This document shows positions 1-13,100 of a stretch of 64,000 nt of DNA, in pieces. The notes beneath the pieces were generated by a model. The model did no database searches and was not told the origin of the DNA. It worked only from the letters and a program-made list of their open reading frames with translations. Within the stretch, counting starts at the first letter, position 1, and each line of letters begins with the position of its first letter. This stretch comes from Cucumis sativus (taxonomy: Eukaryota > Streptophyta > Magnoliopsida > Cucurbitales > Cucurbitaceae): the NCBI RefSeq assembly GCF_000004075.3, contig NC_026658.2, positions 5,642,001-5,706,000 of the forward strand. The letters run 5' to 3'. Position numbers and translations under genes: made by a program.

Positions 1-277
1 CTATTTGACTTGTTACACCAATATTTTATTTCTCTTTCTTTCCCTTCGTTGATGGCAATTTGCAAGTACCGTGAAAAAGGGGTGGAGTGAAGTAATTTTA
101 GAGATGTATGATTGCCTTTCTCTCTCTTCCATTCATTTCATACCAGCCTTTGGAATAAAGGTTACGTGGGATCCCACTAAGAGGAAAAGGGAAAACAAGA
201 TAAGGGTTCTTGGGGGTGTGTGTGTGTGAGAGAGAGAGGGATCCCACTAAGGGGAAAAGGAAAACAAGATAAGGATT

Positions 278-314
<37 letters not shown>

Positions 315-531
315 ATTGTTTCAAAAATTGGAGGGTTTTACTACAACTGACACATAATTTCACAAAAAACACAAACAAACTAAAAACAGGCCAACCCTTG
401 AGCATGTACACAGAAACTTCAGGGCTTGAAAGCCAAAAATGTTAAATAAAATGTCTGTGCTGCTTCCAACAGGGTTATAAAAAACTCAACCAATTCTAAA
501 CAAAAAATAGTTGAGTATTGCTCTTCCTCGA
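1..531. repeat. Downstream flank of the UROD gene: 70-bp tandem duplication and GA microsatellite
   Basis: No coding signal is visible. A unit beginning GGGATCCCACTAAG occurs at 168 and again at 238, a two-copy direct repeat with a 70-bp period and a few mismatches. It is followed by a perfect (GA)16 run at 281-312. A shorter GT/GA run lies in the first unit near 216-238. The part next to 531 is probably the 3' UTR of the minus-strand uroporphyrinogen decarboxylase gene; I could not place its poly(A) site. Confidence 0.7.
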
Positions 532-3500
532 CTATGCTACCAATTTCGGCTCTTGGGCGGTCAAATCTTGAGACAAGGTATTGAAGTTCAAACTTCTAGC
601 TACATCGAAGAAATGTGCAACTGCTTCTTCTGGTGTACCGACAAGGACGCCATGTCCGAGGTTTAGAATGTGTCCTCTTGGTCCTGCACATCTCACAACC
701 CTACAAAGAAAACCATATGTTTAAATCAGAGATAACAAGGTTAAGAGGCCAAATCACGTGAAACCCCTTATTAATAAGCAAGTGGAAAACAAGAACAAGA
801 GATACTTTTTATGTATCTATATGTAATATGCTACTTCTGTCACAATTTTATATGCAGCGAGCAATTGAATAGGATTTTAGGATAGGGTCTCCATTCTTAG
901 CCAGTTACCGTTACTTTGTCACACAGCTTGTACGGCTCTTCCTTAAAGTGAGGCAGACAAAGTTACACAGAAAGGTAAAAAAACAAGAAACGGATTCTCC
1001 TGGCACTTGAACAGTAGATTGTAGGCCCAACTCTCTAATACTTAACAGTCATGAACGAAAATGACAGGAAGCTCAATGACAAACCTTTGAATTTCTTCAG
1101 TTAGAGCCGGAAGAGTAGAAAACAGATAAGCAGGGTCAACATTTCCTTGTACACTGATATCAGTTCCTAATCTGTTCCTTCCGTCAGCCATGTCTACTGT
1201 CCAGTCAAGCCCAATAACATCGACTCCTGTTCCTTTCATGCGCTCTAGAAGGCCTCCATTTCCGTTGATGTACAGAACAAGTGGTGTTTCAGGGCACTTG
1301 TCCCTTACTGTACTCACAATCTGCCAAAAACGACCCCGATTAACAAAGCATAAGAGATCGTCATTGCAAGTTACTGATATTGCAACGACATTTTAGGGAC
1401 TCATCATTTTATGTTAGGTTGAAATTGACCAATTAGGCGAGGTCGTCAAAGAGATGGAGGTGGTGGATTTCTTTGAACTGAGTTCTCTGTACCAGAAAAT
1501 TAGCCAGCTAAAGAAAAGAAGTACATCGAATGGACGAGAGGAAGTTTAGAAAAGGAAAAGACAGCTTACTTTCTGAATATACGGCTTTGACCAGGATTCC
1601 CACATATCAGGTGGTAATTGTCCACCCCATGAGTCAAATATTTGTATGCAATGAGCCCCATGCTCTATTTGGTAAATGATATATTCTGATATTGCCTGTG
1701 TCAAATGAGAAAGGAGAGTCTTCAACACATGTGGAGCCGTGTGGCACATTCTCTTGATCGTCGTATATGTTCGTGTTGTACCCCCTTCCACTATATATGT
1801 TGCAATTGTCCAAGGAGCTCCTACAAAACCCAAGACAGCAGCACTGCCTTCAACCTATACAAAATGAACACAAAAAAGTGACTTCAAAATTATTTACTAT
1901 CACAAAATATTGTTGTTTTTCTTATAAGCACAAAACTGTGACAAAAGCTACCTCCTTGCGTAGCAGTTTAAGTGATTCCCCCACAAAGTTGAGTTTGTCC
2001 AGGTCAATGGGATGAAGAGCTTTTAATCCCTCCTCAGAGCGAATAGGTGAGTGAATAACAGGGCCTCTTATGTCTTCTATGTCGAAAGGAACGCCAAGTG
2101 CAGGTAGAGGGGTTAGGATATCGGAGAAAATTATAACTCCATCAGGATGGAAGGCCTCCCATGGCTGCAATGAAATTTCTACAATGAGATCAGTTGTTTC
2201 TGATCTCTCTCTGAATGATGGATATTTCTCTGCAAGTTTTCTGTAAATTGCCATATACCTTCCTGCCTGGCGCATCATCCATGCTGGTGGGCGACTAACA
2301 GGATCTCCTCTTGCCGCCTTCACCAATAGTGGAGGATCTGATCAAAATATTCACTGAAAAGTGAAAATAAGCACCGCCCATAATTCAGAATTCAAATAGA
2401 AGGAAATAACTGTAGTGTTAAACACAAGCATAACTATGTAAGAGATAATAAAATAAAAGTGAACCTCTAGTTGTTTTCATTTCCTTTCGAAGTCATGTAA
2501 CAAAAAATTTCAAGAGTTAAGTATTCCTAAAGAATCAGAAACTGTCACGTCTTAACAACTAGCAATGCATCCTTAAGCAACTAAGCTATTTTTTTTATCA
2601 CATGGGAGTGTCAAAGCATGCGAAACACGAGCTAACAAATATATATGGGGATAAGGCTGCTTGGGTAGAGTAAGTCTATCATTTTGGAGAGATGGAACTA
2701 ACTTCACTTCTAAAATATGAACGGTAATTTTCTCAATCAGCTGAAATAGATTCTTTTTCGCGTTGGACTTTGGAGTTGGGCGGCTTCTAAAGGAGAACCA
2801 AGGAAAACAGCCATAAATCTTCCTCATTAGAATGGACTAGATCAGCAAACATCTGCACCTCATGGGAAGGAATGTAAGTACCAACCAAAAGTAAAACTAA
2901 TCAGATTAACCTTCAAACCAGAAAGCTTTCTCAAATTTTTTGATCACGTTAAAGTGGTAACTGGCCTAGGCAATCTGACTCCATAAAGGAGAAAAGAAGA
3001 CGTCATCTAGAAAGCAAAGGTAATTTAAACTAAGATCATCTCTACCATTTGAAAAGTACTTCAATTGAATGGTTTCTAAGGGATTAGCAACTCACCCTTG
3101 CATTGACAGTGGATGTTCCGACAATGGATACCATCAAGTTGGGTGATTTCTAAAGGAACAGCCCGAAAATGAGTAATTAAATGGAAGTCTACCCCCCCCC
3201 CCCCCCCCCCTTCCTCCAAACCAGGAAAAGAGGGGTCACCTTCTACTCATTTTACCTATGAACGTGAGCATGGTGATAAGAGCCTAAGGATTTGCTTTAA
3301 AATAGTTTTAAATCACAAAGACCACGTTTGGCAAGGTTAGCAACGCTTTTACAGTGCTAGTCATCCAAAAATTCCCCCATTATAACAGCACCCTACCTCC
3401 AACAACCTGTTCGTAGCTCTAATTGAGATTTCGTATAAACAAATATCAACAATTTCGAAAGAATCCAGTAACCACGAACATTGAAATTCATTCCGAAATT

Positions 3501-3891
3501 CCACTCAGTTAAGTCAACAAAAATTCAACCTCCCACTAAAACACCAAACCCCATCCATATTCAAGATTTCAAAAGTTTCACATGAATTATGAACCTCCAT
3601 ATACAAAAACACCACATTACTCAATGAAAAAACAGAGGGTAACCCAATTCAAAATGAAGAGTAACTAAAACGGAAAAGAAGCTAATTGACAAAATAAAGC
3701 ATACCAGATAAGGAAGAGGAACAAGTAACAGAGATGGGTTTATTAGAGACCCGTCTCGTGGAAAGAAGGAAGTTAATAGAATTGGTGGACTTCAGGGGGG
3801 ACTGGAGTAAAAAGCTCGAAGATCTCCATCCCAGAGAAGTGCAAGCACTGCAAAAATAGGAGGCAAAATGGTTGGCGCAAAGCAATTAGAC

Positions 3892-3924
<33 letters not shown>

Positions 3925-3980
3925 AAGAATTGGGAAAAGAAAAGAGTGAATAACCTGGCTGGGGAAGCGAAACAACCCAT
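532..3980 (-). CDS. HEME2: Uroporphyrinogen decarboxylase, plastid (HEME2-like)
   Basis: Uroporphyrinogen III decarboxylase removes four acetate carboxyls to give coproporphyrinogen III in the plastid heme and chlorophyll pathway. Six exons on the minus strand, in gene order: 3955-3980, 3705-3847, 1952-2337, 1570-1854, 1085-1320 and 532-700. All introns are GT-AG, and the frame closes at 1245 nt (414 aa). Residues 1 to about 55 are a Ser-rich basic plastid transit peptide. The [13 protein letters not shown] signature is at 73-85, the FSDIL catalytic aspartate at about D129, GFVGAPWT at 194-201 with the conserved Tyr near 205, and NLGHG at 372-376. The protein resembles Arabidopsis HEME2 more than HEME1 as I remember them. 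The start is the ATG at 3980; using it requires a 26-nt first exon and a 107-nt intron. That intron contains a 29-base A run on the plus strand. Intron 2 is about 1.37 kb and holds a 19-C run at 3192-3210. All key residues are present and the gene looks functional. Confidence 0.95.
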
Positions 3981-5109
3981 TGGAGAATGAGAAAGAGAGG
4001 AGGTTGAAGGATGAAAGCAGACCCCTCTTTTTCTTCTTCTTCTTCTCTGATGCGTTCCTTATCTAACTCTTCTCCTTCTGTCCTCTTTCACTATTTTTCA
4101 TCCACTTCTTAACTCCCTTCCAATATTTTACAAATTACAAATGCAATCAGGATCTTAACCACCTTCTTATTGCTTAAGCTTCTCTTCATTTCCTCTAGGA
4201 TAAAATCACTTCACACACCAAATTAATTTTTAAAAATTGTTTGAGTTAAAATCACTAAATATACTTACCTTTTTTAATTAAGATTTAAATTTTTTTTTTT
4301 TGTTTGAGAAGAACTAAGATTAAAAGTTAAAAACAACTTGAAATAACCTAAAATAGTATGACCATCTAGATTTTAGTTTTATGATTTAAATAGTTAATAA
4401 TAAGAGACAACAAAAATAACAAAAAGAATACGGTTAAAACTCAATTTAAATTAAAGAATGTGATTAGGTGAATGAGAATGCACTGTCAAACTGCTTGTCA
4501 ACCATATGGCATAACAATGTAACTATTTTTTCTAAAAAGAAAAATTATGTTATAAATGTTTAAATATTTTTCATTTTATATAGAACATGAGAATTGAGAT
4601 TCTCAAAGTTAGTATTAAGTTTATAACATAATTTAATTAATTATTTTTTTCTTTTAAAATAAAAAAAGATGGTGATGGCTACTTAAATGAAAGTGGACCA
4701 AATCCAAATTGTCATACCTAATAAAATGAAAGTAGTTAAATTAATGAAATAAAAAGAAAAGAAAAGGCGAAATATTTGAAAATAGAGACAGAAAATATTT
4801 ATAATTGTCAGATGAGAAAATTGAGTTAGTTTGATTTTGAGTGTGATGGACCGAGTCGTGAGAGTGGAAAAGCCCAAACTCTAATTTATCGCCTCATCAC
4901 AAAACCGCTAAAACTGAGAGGGGGCACTGTCTGTCTCTCAACGCCTCATCGCATCTTCCGCTTTTTCCTTTGGTTTCCCCTTTTCTCACAGCCCTGTTTC
5001 TTTAACATCTCTCCCTTTCCCCCCTCCCATGCTTTCTCTCTCTACAATCTCTCTCTCCTCTTTCGCCATGTGAAACTCAAAGCCTAAGCCCTAATTACCT
5101 CCACCCGCC
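3981..5109. other. Divergent intergenic region and 5' UTRs (UROD minus, TLP plus)
   Basis: About 1.1 kb separates two divergently transcribed start codons. The stretch next to 3980 is purine-rich on the plus strand, which gives the UROD transcript a CT-rich leader. The stretch 4920-5109 is strongly pyrimidine-rich on the plus strand, with many CTCTCT runs, and is a typical plant 5' UTR for the tubby-like gene. The middle (4130-4860) is AT-rich with no coding signal. I did not find a clear TATA box for either gene. Confidence 0.6.
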
Positions 5110-7235
5110 ATGTCTCTTCGCCGATCCTTTCTCTCTCGGAGGTTCTCTTCCAAGTCTTCCTCTAGAGGAGATCTCAATGCTCTTCCTGGAATTCTTCCCC
5201 TCTCCTCCGACTTTGATCATTCCTCCCCTCTCTCTGGAGCTTCTCATCCTCAATCCTCTTGGTCTTCCATGCTTCCCGAGCTTCTTCGGGAGATCATTCA
5301 GCGGGTTGAGGCTGAAGAACACGGTTGGCCCAATCGCCAGAACGTTGTTTCTTGTGCTTGTGTTTGTAAACGTTGGCGGGATATTACTAAAGAGGTCGCC
5401 AGGGCCACACCTCATTCCGGAAAAATTACTTTCCCTTCCTGTCTCAAACAGGTATTTCCTTGTTTCTTCTTGTTCTGATATATTTGTTGGTCAAATTGTG
5501 TGCAAGTCTCCTCATACCATTTCGCTCCTTCGCGTTCATCTGATTATTGTTTTTATTTATTTCAATTACTTTTTTCATTTCATCTGACAAGTATTTGGGT
5601 GATTAGATTCCATAACTCAGCGTTAGTTTTTTGAAAAATGTGCGGTGTTGTGCATATTTTCCTGGTTCCGGATGGATTTGGAAGTTGTTGGGGCCGGGGG
5701 TATAGATTAATGATAAGCTGTCTGGACGTTGATTACATACAGCTATGAATGTTATATAGAGACTTCTATTTGTTGCGGATGGGCCACTTCACGACTTTTG
5801 TTGTATTGAATGATTTATGACACGTACGAGATTAAATAACTTATGAATCGTAATTAATTCTGAATCATAAGGTTTGTAATATAGTTCTCTTCTGAATCTT
5901 ACCAGAAATCATTGTCTTATGAGTTGTTGAACGAAAATTTTATCTTAATGTAATTATTTGGTACATGGTACACTTTTGCCGTCTGAATGTTTATCTAAAT
6001 ATGGTAATGTCTAATGCAGCCTGGACCAAGTGATCTTCCACATCAGTGTCTTATAAAAAGGAATAAGAAGACTTCAACATTTTTCCTTTATCTTGCCCTT
6101 ACACCATGTGAGTAACTTCTGGTGTATTTATTCAATTTGTGGAGTAAAAAGGGTAAAGTGTGATAGCACCGAAATTGGAGTGAAGTTTCATATTTCATGC
6201 TATATTTCCCTCATTTTTGTTGCATCTGACTTACGGAAGACTAAGGAGATTTATTTAGTTTAGTCAAGTCCATTGGTCTATGCTCCTCTTCCCACTTGAT
6301 TCACCTTGAAAAGAATTGAAACTAATTACATTTCTTTTTCAAGGCATGAACGTAGTGACAGTTCATAAGTACTTGAAAATTCATTCAAGCGGGTGCCTAA
6401 ACACTTGCAGAATTACCTAACATAGATAATTTGATGGAGTGATATATCTTCTTTTGAATGTGGGTCCAAGATCGCATTTGGATTTAAAAATTTTATATCA
6501 TAGTATTAGTTAATCAATGAAACAATCTGAGCATTCTTGAGGGTTTTATGGTTGAAATGGAAATGATGATTATTGTTGAGAATGTAACGCTCATGTCTTG
6601 GGTTCTTTTATTATAAATATCTGTGCGTTTTGTACATGATTTTGATTTTTCTTGTTCTCTTAAACACTCATTTTGGTGGATGCAATACTTCCCTCTTTTT
6701 AAGTTATGGTTCTTTTATCCGGTAGTACGTTTCTTAATCCTTTTGTTTGTTTAGTCCTGCTTATCATGAAAGGCCTGGTCAAGATTACAAGTTTTTCTTG
6801 TCCTCTAAATAAGGATTCATTGAGGCTGGCATGGGCAACCAAGGAGGCTTATGTTTAACTTCAGTTAGGATTGATAGCCATATGGGATTAATTGGTTAGC
6901 TTAATTTCTCTCCCTTGCGCACATGCATGAACTCATCAATCATTAATTGAATTTATGGAAGTCTAAATTTTTCTAACCTCCTGAGCATAGGCCATGGCAA
7001 CTGGTTTAGGCATTATAGCTTCAACCAAAAGGTTAGTTTGACTCTTAACCAAGAGAAAGATTAACTTTCTGTTTTCTTCTTTTTCAACTCTGGATTCTAG
7101 TTAAAAATCCACAAGTTCAACCTTTTAAAGTTATAATTTATATATACAACTCTTTGCATTTAATTTGCAACTTTTGTGTTTCTGTGTGTCTGCATTGTAA
7201 TTGGTGACTGGCATGTCTCGCTTCTCTCTCCTTCT

Positions 7236-7266
<31 letters not shown>

Positions 7267-8782
7267 TTATTTATTTATTTTGTAGTCTTATCATTATGTA
7301 TCTTACCTTACTGTTGTTTGTCATTTCCTATTAGTAACAGAGAAATTTGTATGTGTGATATTAGCTCATTTAATATTTTTTCCCCTACCTTTCCAGCATT
7401 TACAGATAAGGGAAAATTCCTCTTAGCCGCACGGAGATATAGGCATGGAGCTCATACTGAGTATATCATATCCCTTGATGCTGAAGACTTATCCCAAGGA
7501 AGCAATGCTTATGTGGGGAAGTTAAGGTACGATACCTGTCATTGAGAGAATTTAGTTGGAACAAATTGATTGTTTTGGTGCATGCTATTTTCATTTCTTT
7601 TTGATACCTGATACACTGGGATGCATGCTGTGAACTAGTTTTACTTCATTAATATAATGGTGGGAATATTTATATCTGCTGCCTGATCTTCCTTGCATAC
7701 ACTGTCAAACATCTTTTGAGGATTACAAGAATCAGAACTATGAATCTACGAATCATTAGTGTGATAACGTCATAGAGCTATTATTTTTAAGTTCAACTGA
7801 GAAAACCAGCGACAACAATTGTTTGGGATACTAATTTTGGGGGAATATTCCTGAACAAGAGGGACGAGAATTTCTCCTGTTGAAATAAGGGTAGGATGAA
7901 CAATAACTTTAGAAATGTTTGTGCCTATGAGAACCATAGTATCGAATACAGTTTTTGCTGAAAGAGAAGTCATTTAGATAGTTTACTCCTAAACTACAGA
8001 GATATTATTAGTTAACACATTTTTTCATTTTAATGCAAAAAAAGGGTATCCTTTTTCTCTCACTAATATGTGCAAAATGATTTCACTGTTAGCTTGGCAA
8101 ATTTTCTGCTTCAATTTTCTGGTTACAAATTTTAAATCTAGCATGTCTTTTCCTTTTAGCACGTGCACTAAGTTACACCATTTTCCGATCACCTTGCAGC
8201 TCCGATTTTCTTGGCACAAATTTTACCATTTATGACAGCCAACCACCACATAATGGTGCAAAGCCATCAAACAGTAAATCAAGCCGCCGGTTTGCAAGCA
8301 AGCAAATTAGCCCACAAGTGTCAGCAGGTAACTTTGAGGTTGGGCAAGTTTCTTACAAATTTAATCTCTTGAAATCAAGAGGCCCAAGGCGAATGATATG
8401 CTCTCTAAAATGCCCATTATCCGAAGACAATGGAAGCAACAAACCTTGTGAGAACTCGAAGATGAAGAAATCTGAGTTTCTTTCTTCCTCATCTGGGTTG
8501 ACAATCTTAAGAAACAAGGCACCTAGGTGGCACGAGCACCTGCAATGCTGGTGCTTGAATTTTCATGGTCGGGTTACAGTAGCATCTGTTAAGAACTTTC
8601 AACTTGTTGCTACTGTTGACCATACCCAGCCAGGAGGCAAAGGGGACGAAGAAACAGTTCTACTACAGTTTGGAAAGGTAGGCGACGATACGTTTACTAT
8701 GGATTATAGGCAGCCATTATCAGCTTTCCAGGCTTTCGCCATTTGCCTTACGAGCTTTGGCACTAAGCTGGCGTGCGAATAG
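5110..8782 (+). CDS. TLP7: Tubby-like F-box protein (Arabidopsis TLP7-like)
   Basis: Plant TULPs join an F-box, which binds the SKP1 subunit of SCF ubiquitin ligases, to a C-terminal tubby barrel that in the family binds phosphoinositides and tethers the protein to the plasma membrane. Four exons: 5110-5451, 6020-6107, 7397-7526 and 8200-8782. All introns are GT-AG and the frame closes at 1143 nt (380 aa), the usual length. A basic Ser/Arg N-terminus (1-20) precedes the F-box at about 50-105 ([13 protein letters not shown] then CVCKRW). The tubby domain runs from about 115 to the end, with [49 protein letters not shown] and a terminal [15 protein letters not shown]. The intron 3 junction gives Ser (AGC) where the relatives I remember have Arg. 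The start ATG follows a pyrimidine-rich leader with no competing ATG in frame. The assignment to TLP7 rather than TLP5 is from memory. Confidence 0.93.
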
Positions 8783-10027
8783 TAGTATATTTTACCAAAA
8801 TTTGTTTAAGAAAATGGGGGGCTTCATTGATACAAGTCTTTTTCTTTGTACATGGTGTTGTTGTTATTGTGTAATTGTGACCACTTGAAAAAGAAAGATT
8901 GAAGTTCAAAGCAATCAAACAATACAGTATTGTGTGGTGCTAGCAAGCACTATGGCTTCTTTAAATCTTTATGTATATGTAACATATATAATTAAAAAAG
9001 GACGGAGAATTGTTTATTCACCTCAATGTTTTGATATTGTTGCTCTTGTGTTTCTCTACTCATACCTTAACTTTTTAGGTTCTTTTCTTCCCTTTTAGTG
9101 GTGGAAATGGCAGTTAAGATGTTTCCTTTGGTTTGTACTGCCAGAAATTATGTTTGTTATAATCACAACATCATCTTTCAACAACGTTTTTGAAGTCATT
9201 TTGATTGCCCTTCTGGGGAAATATATTACTAAAATCATGTTGTTTTGGTGGTTGCTTTGAAAATTTAAGTTATTGAATTATCATTCTACTCATTTGTTCG
9301 GTGTTGTGATCTTCTTTATGTTTATGTTAACACGTTTTTTATTTCTATTTTTATTGTTTTTCGTTAAATTACTTCAACTAATGGGATGGGAGGGTTTGCA
9401 CATCCCTTAGTACACAAGTTTTTTTTAAAAAATGAAACCAACAAAATATTACTCATTTTTAAAGGTATGAAACCTTAATTTGTTAACAAAATATTACTGA
9501 AAAAAGTTCAATTTGTTATTTTTTTCAGAATATATTAGTCATACGTACGTATGAAACCATTATGATATTAATTATTTTATTTAAAGTTTCTTGTAAAAGT
9601 AATGGTAACTAATAACTTCAACGTTTTATTTTATGAATACTTCAATTGATATTTTTATAAAGATTTAGTAATTTGCAATTGAAGTATGTCTAATCTACAG
9701 AATGGTTGCGAACCCTAGTAAATCAAAGCTCAACTCTTACAAAATGTTTAATAAAGAAAATCTGGCATTATGGAGTATGAATTACATGTATAAGTTTAAT
9801 ATAATTAAAAAAAGAGATATGTTATTTAAGAAAGAGAGTATGTTACTCATGCCACTTTAATTTATCCATCAAACCAAAGCAAACATATAGAATCAACATT
9901 CACGACAAAAATGCATAATAAAAACTTTTTGAAGTCTATGATACAAGCATCAATATTTCAAGGATTGATATTACAATCAAAACTATGTATAAAAAACATG
10001 TAATATTTAGAGTTCATCTTCTTAAAT
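8783..10027. other. 3' UTR of the TLP gene, then AT-rich intergenic DNA
   Basis: The first 200 bases are probably the 3' UTR of the tubby-like gene. The remainder is AT-rich with scattered homopolymers and one perfect palindrome, ATACGTACGTAT, near 9541. No coding potential or mobile element was recognised. Confidence 0.5.
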
Positions 10028-10084
10028 ATGGGCCTGAAACAGTCTTCCTTTTTGGGCCGAAAGTGAAAAAGGCTGAAGGCCCAC
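10028..10084 (+). promoter_or_regulatory. Cluster of site II-like TGGGCC/GGCCCA motifs upstream of ALG2
   Basis: ATGGGCCTG near 10028, TTGGGCCGA near 10053 and AGGCCCAC near 10077 lie within 57 bp, 90-150 bp before the ALG2 start codon. Such site II elements are known plant promoter motifs (bound by TCP factors) of housekeeping and growth genes. This agrees with an expected constitutive expression of ALG2. Some may lie in the 5' UTR because the transcription start is not visible. Confidence 0.5.
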
Positions 10085-10173
10085 TAACGGAAAACTCCCC
10101 GATCGGCAGAAGCTCCGAGGGATCTTCTTCTCTCTTCCGAGCTCGTTTTCGTGACGCCGAAGTGGAGAAAACT

Positions 10174-13100
10174 ATGGAACAAAGGCGATCGAAGATGAGG
10201 ATCGCCATAATCCACCCAGACCTTGGTATAGGTAACAACATCAGTTTTCTCTACTGTTTCAATTGCTGAATTTCGATTAACGTCTCTCTTTTTCATTTCT
10301 CTGTATTGGTTAGAATTTTGATTTATCGAAGATGATAAAGTATTCCTGTAAGCGCATTAGGATATTTTTATCGATTTTTGGCGGATTGCACCGGCACATT
10401 ATGTGAATTTGGCTCTTGTTTTGTGTTGATTCGTGTTGTTACTCTTTTCTCCTTAGATGTATGGAGTGCTGGCCTGTTCAACTTAATAAATTTAAATTGC
10501 TAATTTTTTATTTTTTTTTATGTGTTTGATTCTTTGGATGGTAATTCGTTAGTAATACATTGGAAAAGGTGGTATGACTTTTTTGAGCATGTTAATCTTC
10601 GAGTTACAGGTTGAGAATACATTGAAAGGATTAAACTTCACATAGATCTTAAATTTTAAATTTTGATATCAGTGGTGATTTAACATACATTTTGATGGAA
10701 TTTCACCAAAGGAAGCTATAATCAGTCATATTTTTCTAGTTATCATCTCCCCGTCTGTTTCTATACAATAATAGTCGAAAACAATGAAGGGTGTTAATTT
10801 CCCAACGATTATCCAGAAAACGGAAGAAAACTAAGAATGGATTTCTTATTTCTTAGCGTGCAACTTAGGCAATAAACTTTCCAACTGACTGGAAGTCGAG
10901 TCATGCAAATAATAATTCTGAGATTCAATCCGAAGTTTCATTTTTGATTTCTTAATATATATTTTTTTATATCTTTGTTCAACTTTCATCTATTAAGATA
11001 GAAGATATTTAAAATTAGAATCAATGGACGACAATTTCTTCCATTCCATGCTTCTTCTTGTTCTAATTTAGTATCTGTAAATATATTTTCTAACCTTCCG
11101 AGTTCATCGCCATAGAAGTTTGTAACTGAGTATAGTGTTTACAGGTGGAGCTGAGAGATTGATTGTAGATGCTGCTGTTGAACTTGCTTCGCAAGGACAC
11201 AACGTCCATATTTTTACATCACACCACGACAAAAATCGGTGCTTTGAGGAGACCCTTGCTGGTGTGCTTTACTGCCTTTTCTCCTATGGATTTGTATCGG
11301 GAATGATATACTGACGAAAAGAGTTTTATGTAGTTTAAAAAAATGTGAAATATGAGGAACTTCTAGTGTCTTTAAACTCAATTATCTAACAGTATCTTCT
11401 AAACTATATCACAGTCTTAATTTGAATGAGGCATTTGTGTAGCATGGGGCTTTGATAAAGTAATAATGTATTTTATATATAACATATCAACTCCTTTGCT
11501 GTTCAAAGTAGAAACTTCTATGCTGAGAAATTGTGATGGCCCCATGTTGCTTTAGTGATTGCTTTAAGGATGTTCATTCAATGATCAGGGAGAGAAACAA
11601 CAAAGTGTTTCGTGGTGTGGAGAGAGACTCTGGTGTGGTTTGGTCTTTAATGAGGTTTCATGGGCTTTGGTTTTGTAGACATTTTGTTATTATGAGTCAA
11701 TATCTTAGTTGTGAACTCTTTCTCTTGGAGGTTTTTTGTGGGCTTGGATTTTTGTATGCCCTTGGGTTTTTTCATTTTTTTTCCTCAATGGAAGCAATTG
11801 TTTTTATCCAGAGAAAAAAAAAAAGGGAAAAAAGCAAGTGATTGCTTATTGTAATTTTCTTCAAATTTCTGCTATAGCATTTCTCAGCTTTTCATTCTAA
11901 TACTTTCATTTGTAATTTTTCCCAGGAACGTTTCCTGTTACTGTGTATGGTGATTTCCTACCTCGCCACATATTTTACCGCCTTCATGCAGTTTGTGCAT
12001 ACCTACGGTGTATTTTTGTCACTCTTTGCATGCTGTTCATGTGGTCATCGTTTGATGTCGTACTAGCAGATCAGGTTTCTGTTGTTGTTCCAATACTCAA
12101 ATTGAGAAGGTCATCAAAGGTATGGACCTTTTCCCAAAATTGTCCAGACGTCACTTTTATCATGGTTGACTAAAGAAGCTACATTCTTATCCAGGTTGTA
12201 TTTTATTGTCATTTTCCGGATCTCTTACTGGCCAAGCACACTACAATTTTGAGGAGGCTGTATAGAAAACCCATAGACTTGATCGAAGAACTGACTACCG
12301 GTACAGTTTCTGACAATACATCTATTTCTTTCAATTCTTACCTTCATTTAATATTATATTCATCCTACTCTTTGATATTTGCATTTATCACTTTTCATAA
12401 TCACAGGAATGGCAGATCTGATATTAGTTAATAGCAAATTTACTGCATCCACTTTTGCCAAGACATTCAAACATCTTGAAGCACGAGGAGTTCGACCTGC
12501 TGTTCTCTATCCAGCGGTTAATGTAGATCAGTTTGATGAGCCCCATTCTTCTAAGTAACGGACATGTTTGTATATCTCTTGTTCCTTTGAGTTGAAAAAC
12601 TTTTTATTGTGATCTGCAGTATGTAAAATAGTTTTTTTTCTCTCCATTTTAAAAAATGATTATTATAATAATTATTTTTTTAATGTTCTCTGTTATATTT
12701 GTTTCAATTCTTATAAATTCGTTTATATCAGGTTGAGTTTTCTTTCTATCAACCGTTTTGAAAGGAAGAAAAACATTGAATTAGCTATCTCAGCCTTTGC
12801 CAAGCTTGGCACACTTGAAGGATGCACTCTTCAAGATTACAATGTAGCTGATGTTTCCTTGGTCATTGCTGGCAAGTTTCAACTTTTTCCCTTAGTACTA
12901 ACGTGTTTTGTGGGTGTGAAATTAAACCCTGGTGTTTTGTCGATTGTGTCTCCTACCATGTTAGACTGGGGTGTGAATCCTATTGAAAAATTATTATACC
13001 AAAAGGAGGCTTTAAATTTTAATGTTCAGTAGAAGTAAGTGATTTGCTTGCATTAACTAAGAGGACTTTACACAAGCTTGAAAATGATTTCATTTCGAGA

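Noticed and set aside
3792-3980. Single unspliced 62-residue frame starting at the UROD ATG
   Set aside because: It reads through the T-rich intron into a different frame; splicing at 3954 and 3848 gives the conserved protein.
5095-5415. Minus-strand frame over exon 1 of the tubby-like gene
   Set aside because: A shadow of the real exon, caused by its CT-rich composition.
10014-10296. Open frames on the minus strand over the ALG2 start
   Set aside because: They overlap the first exon and promoter of ALG2, lack motifs and begin at chance starts.
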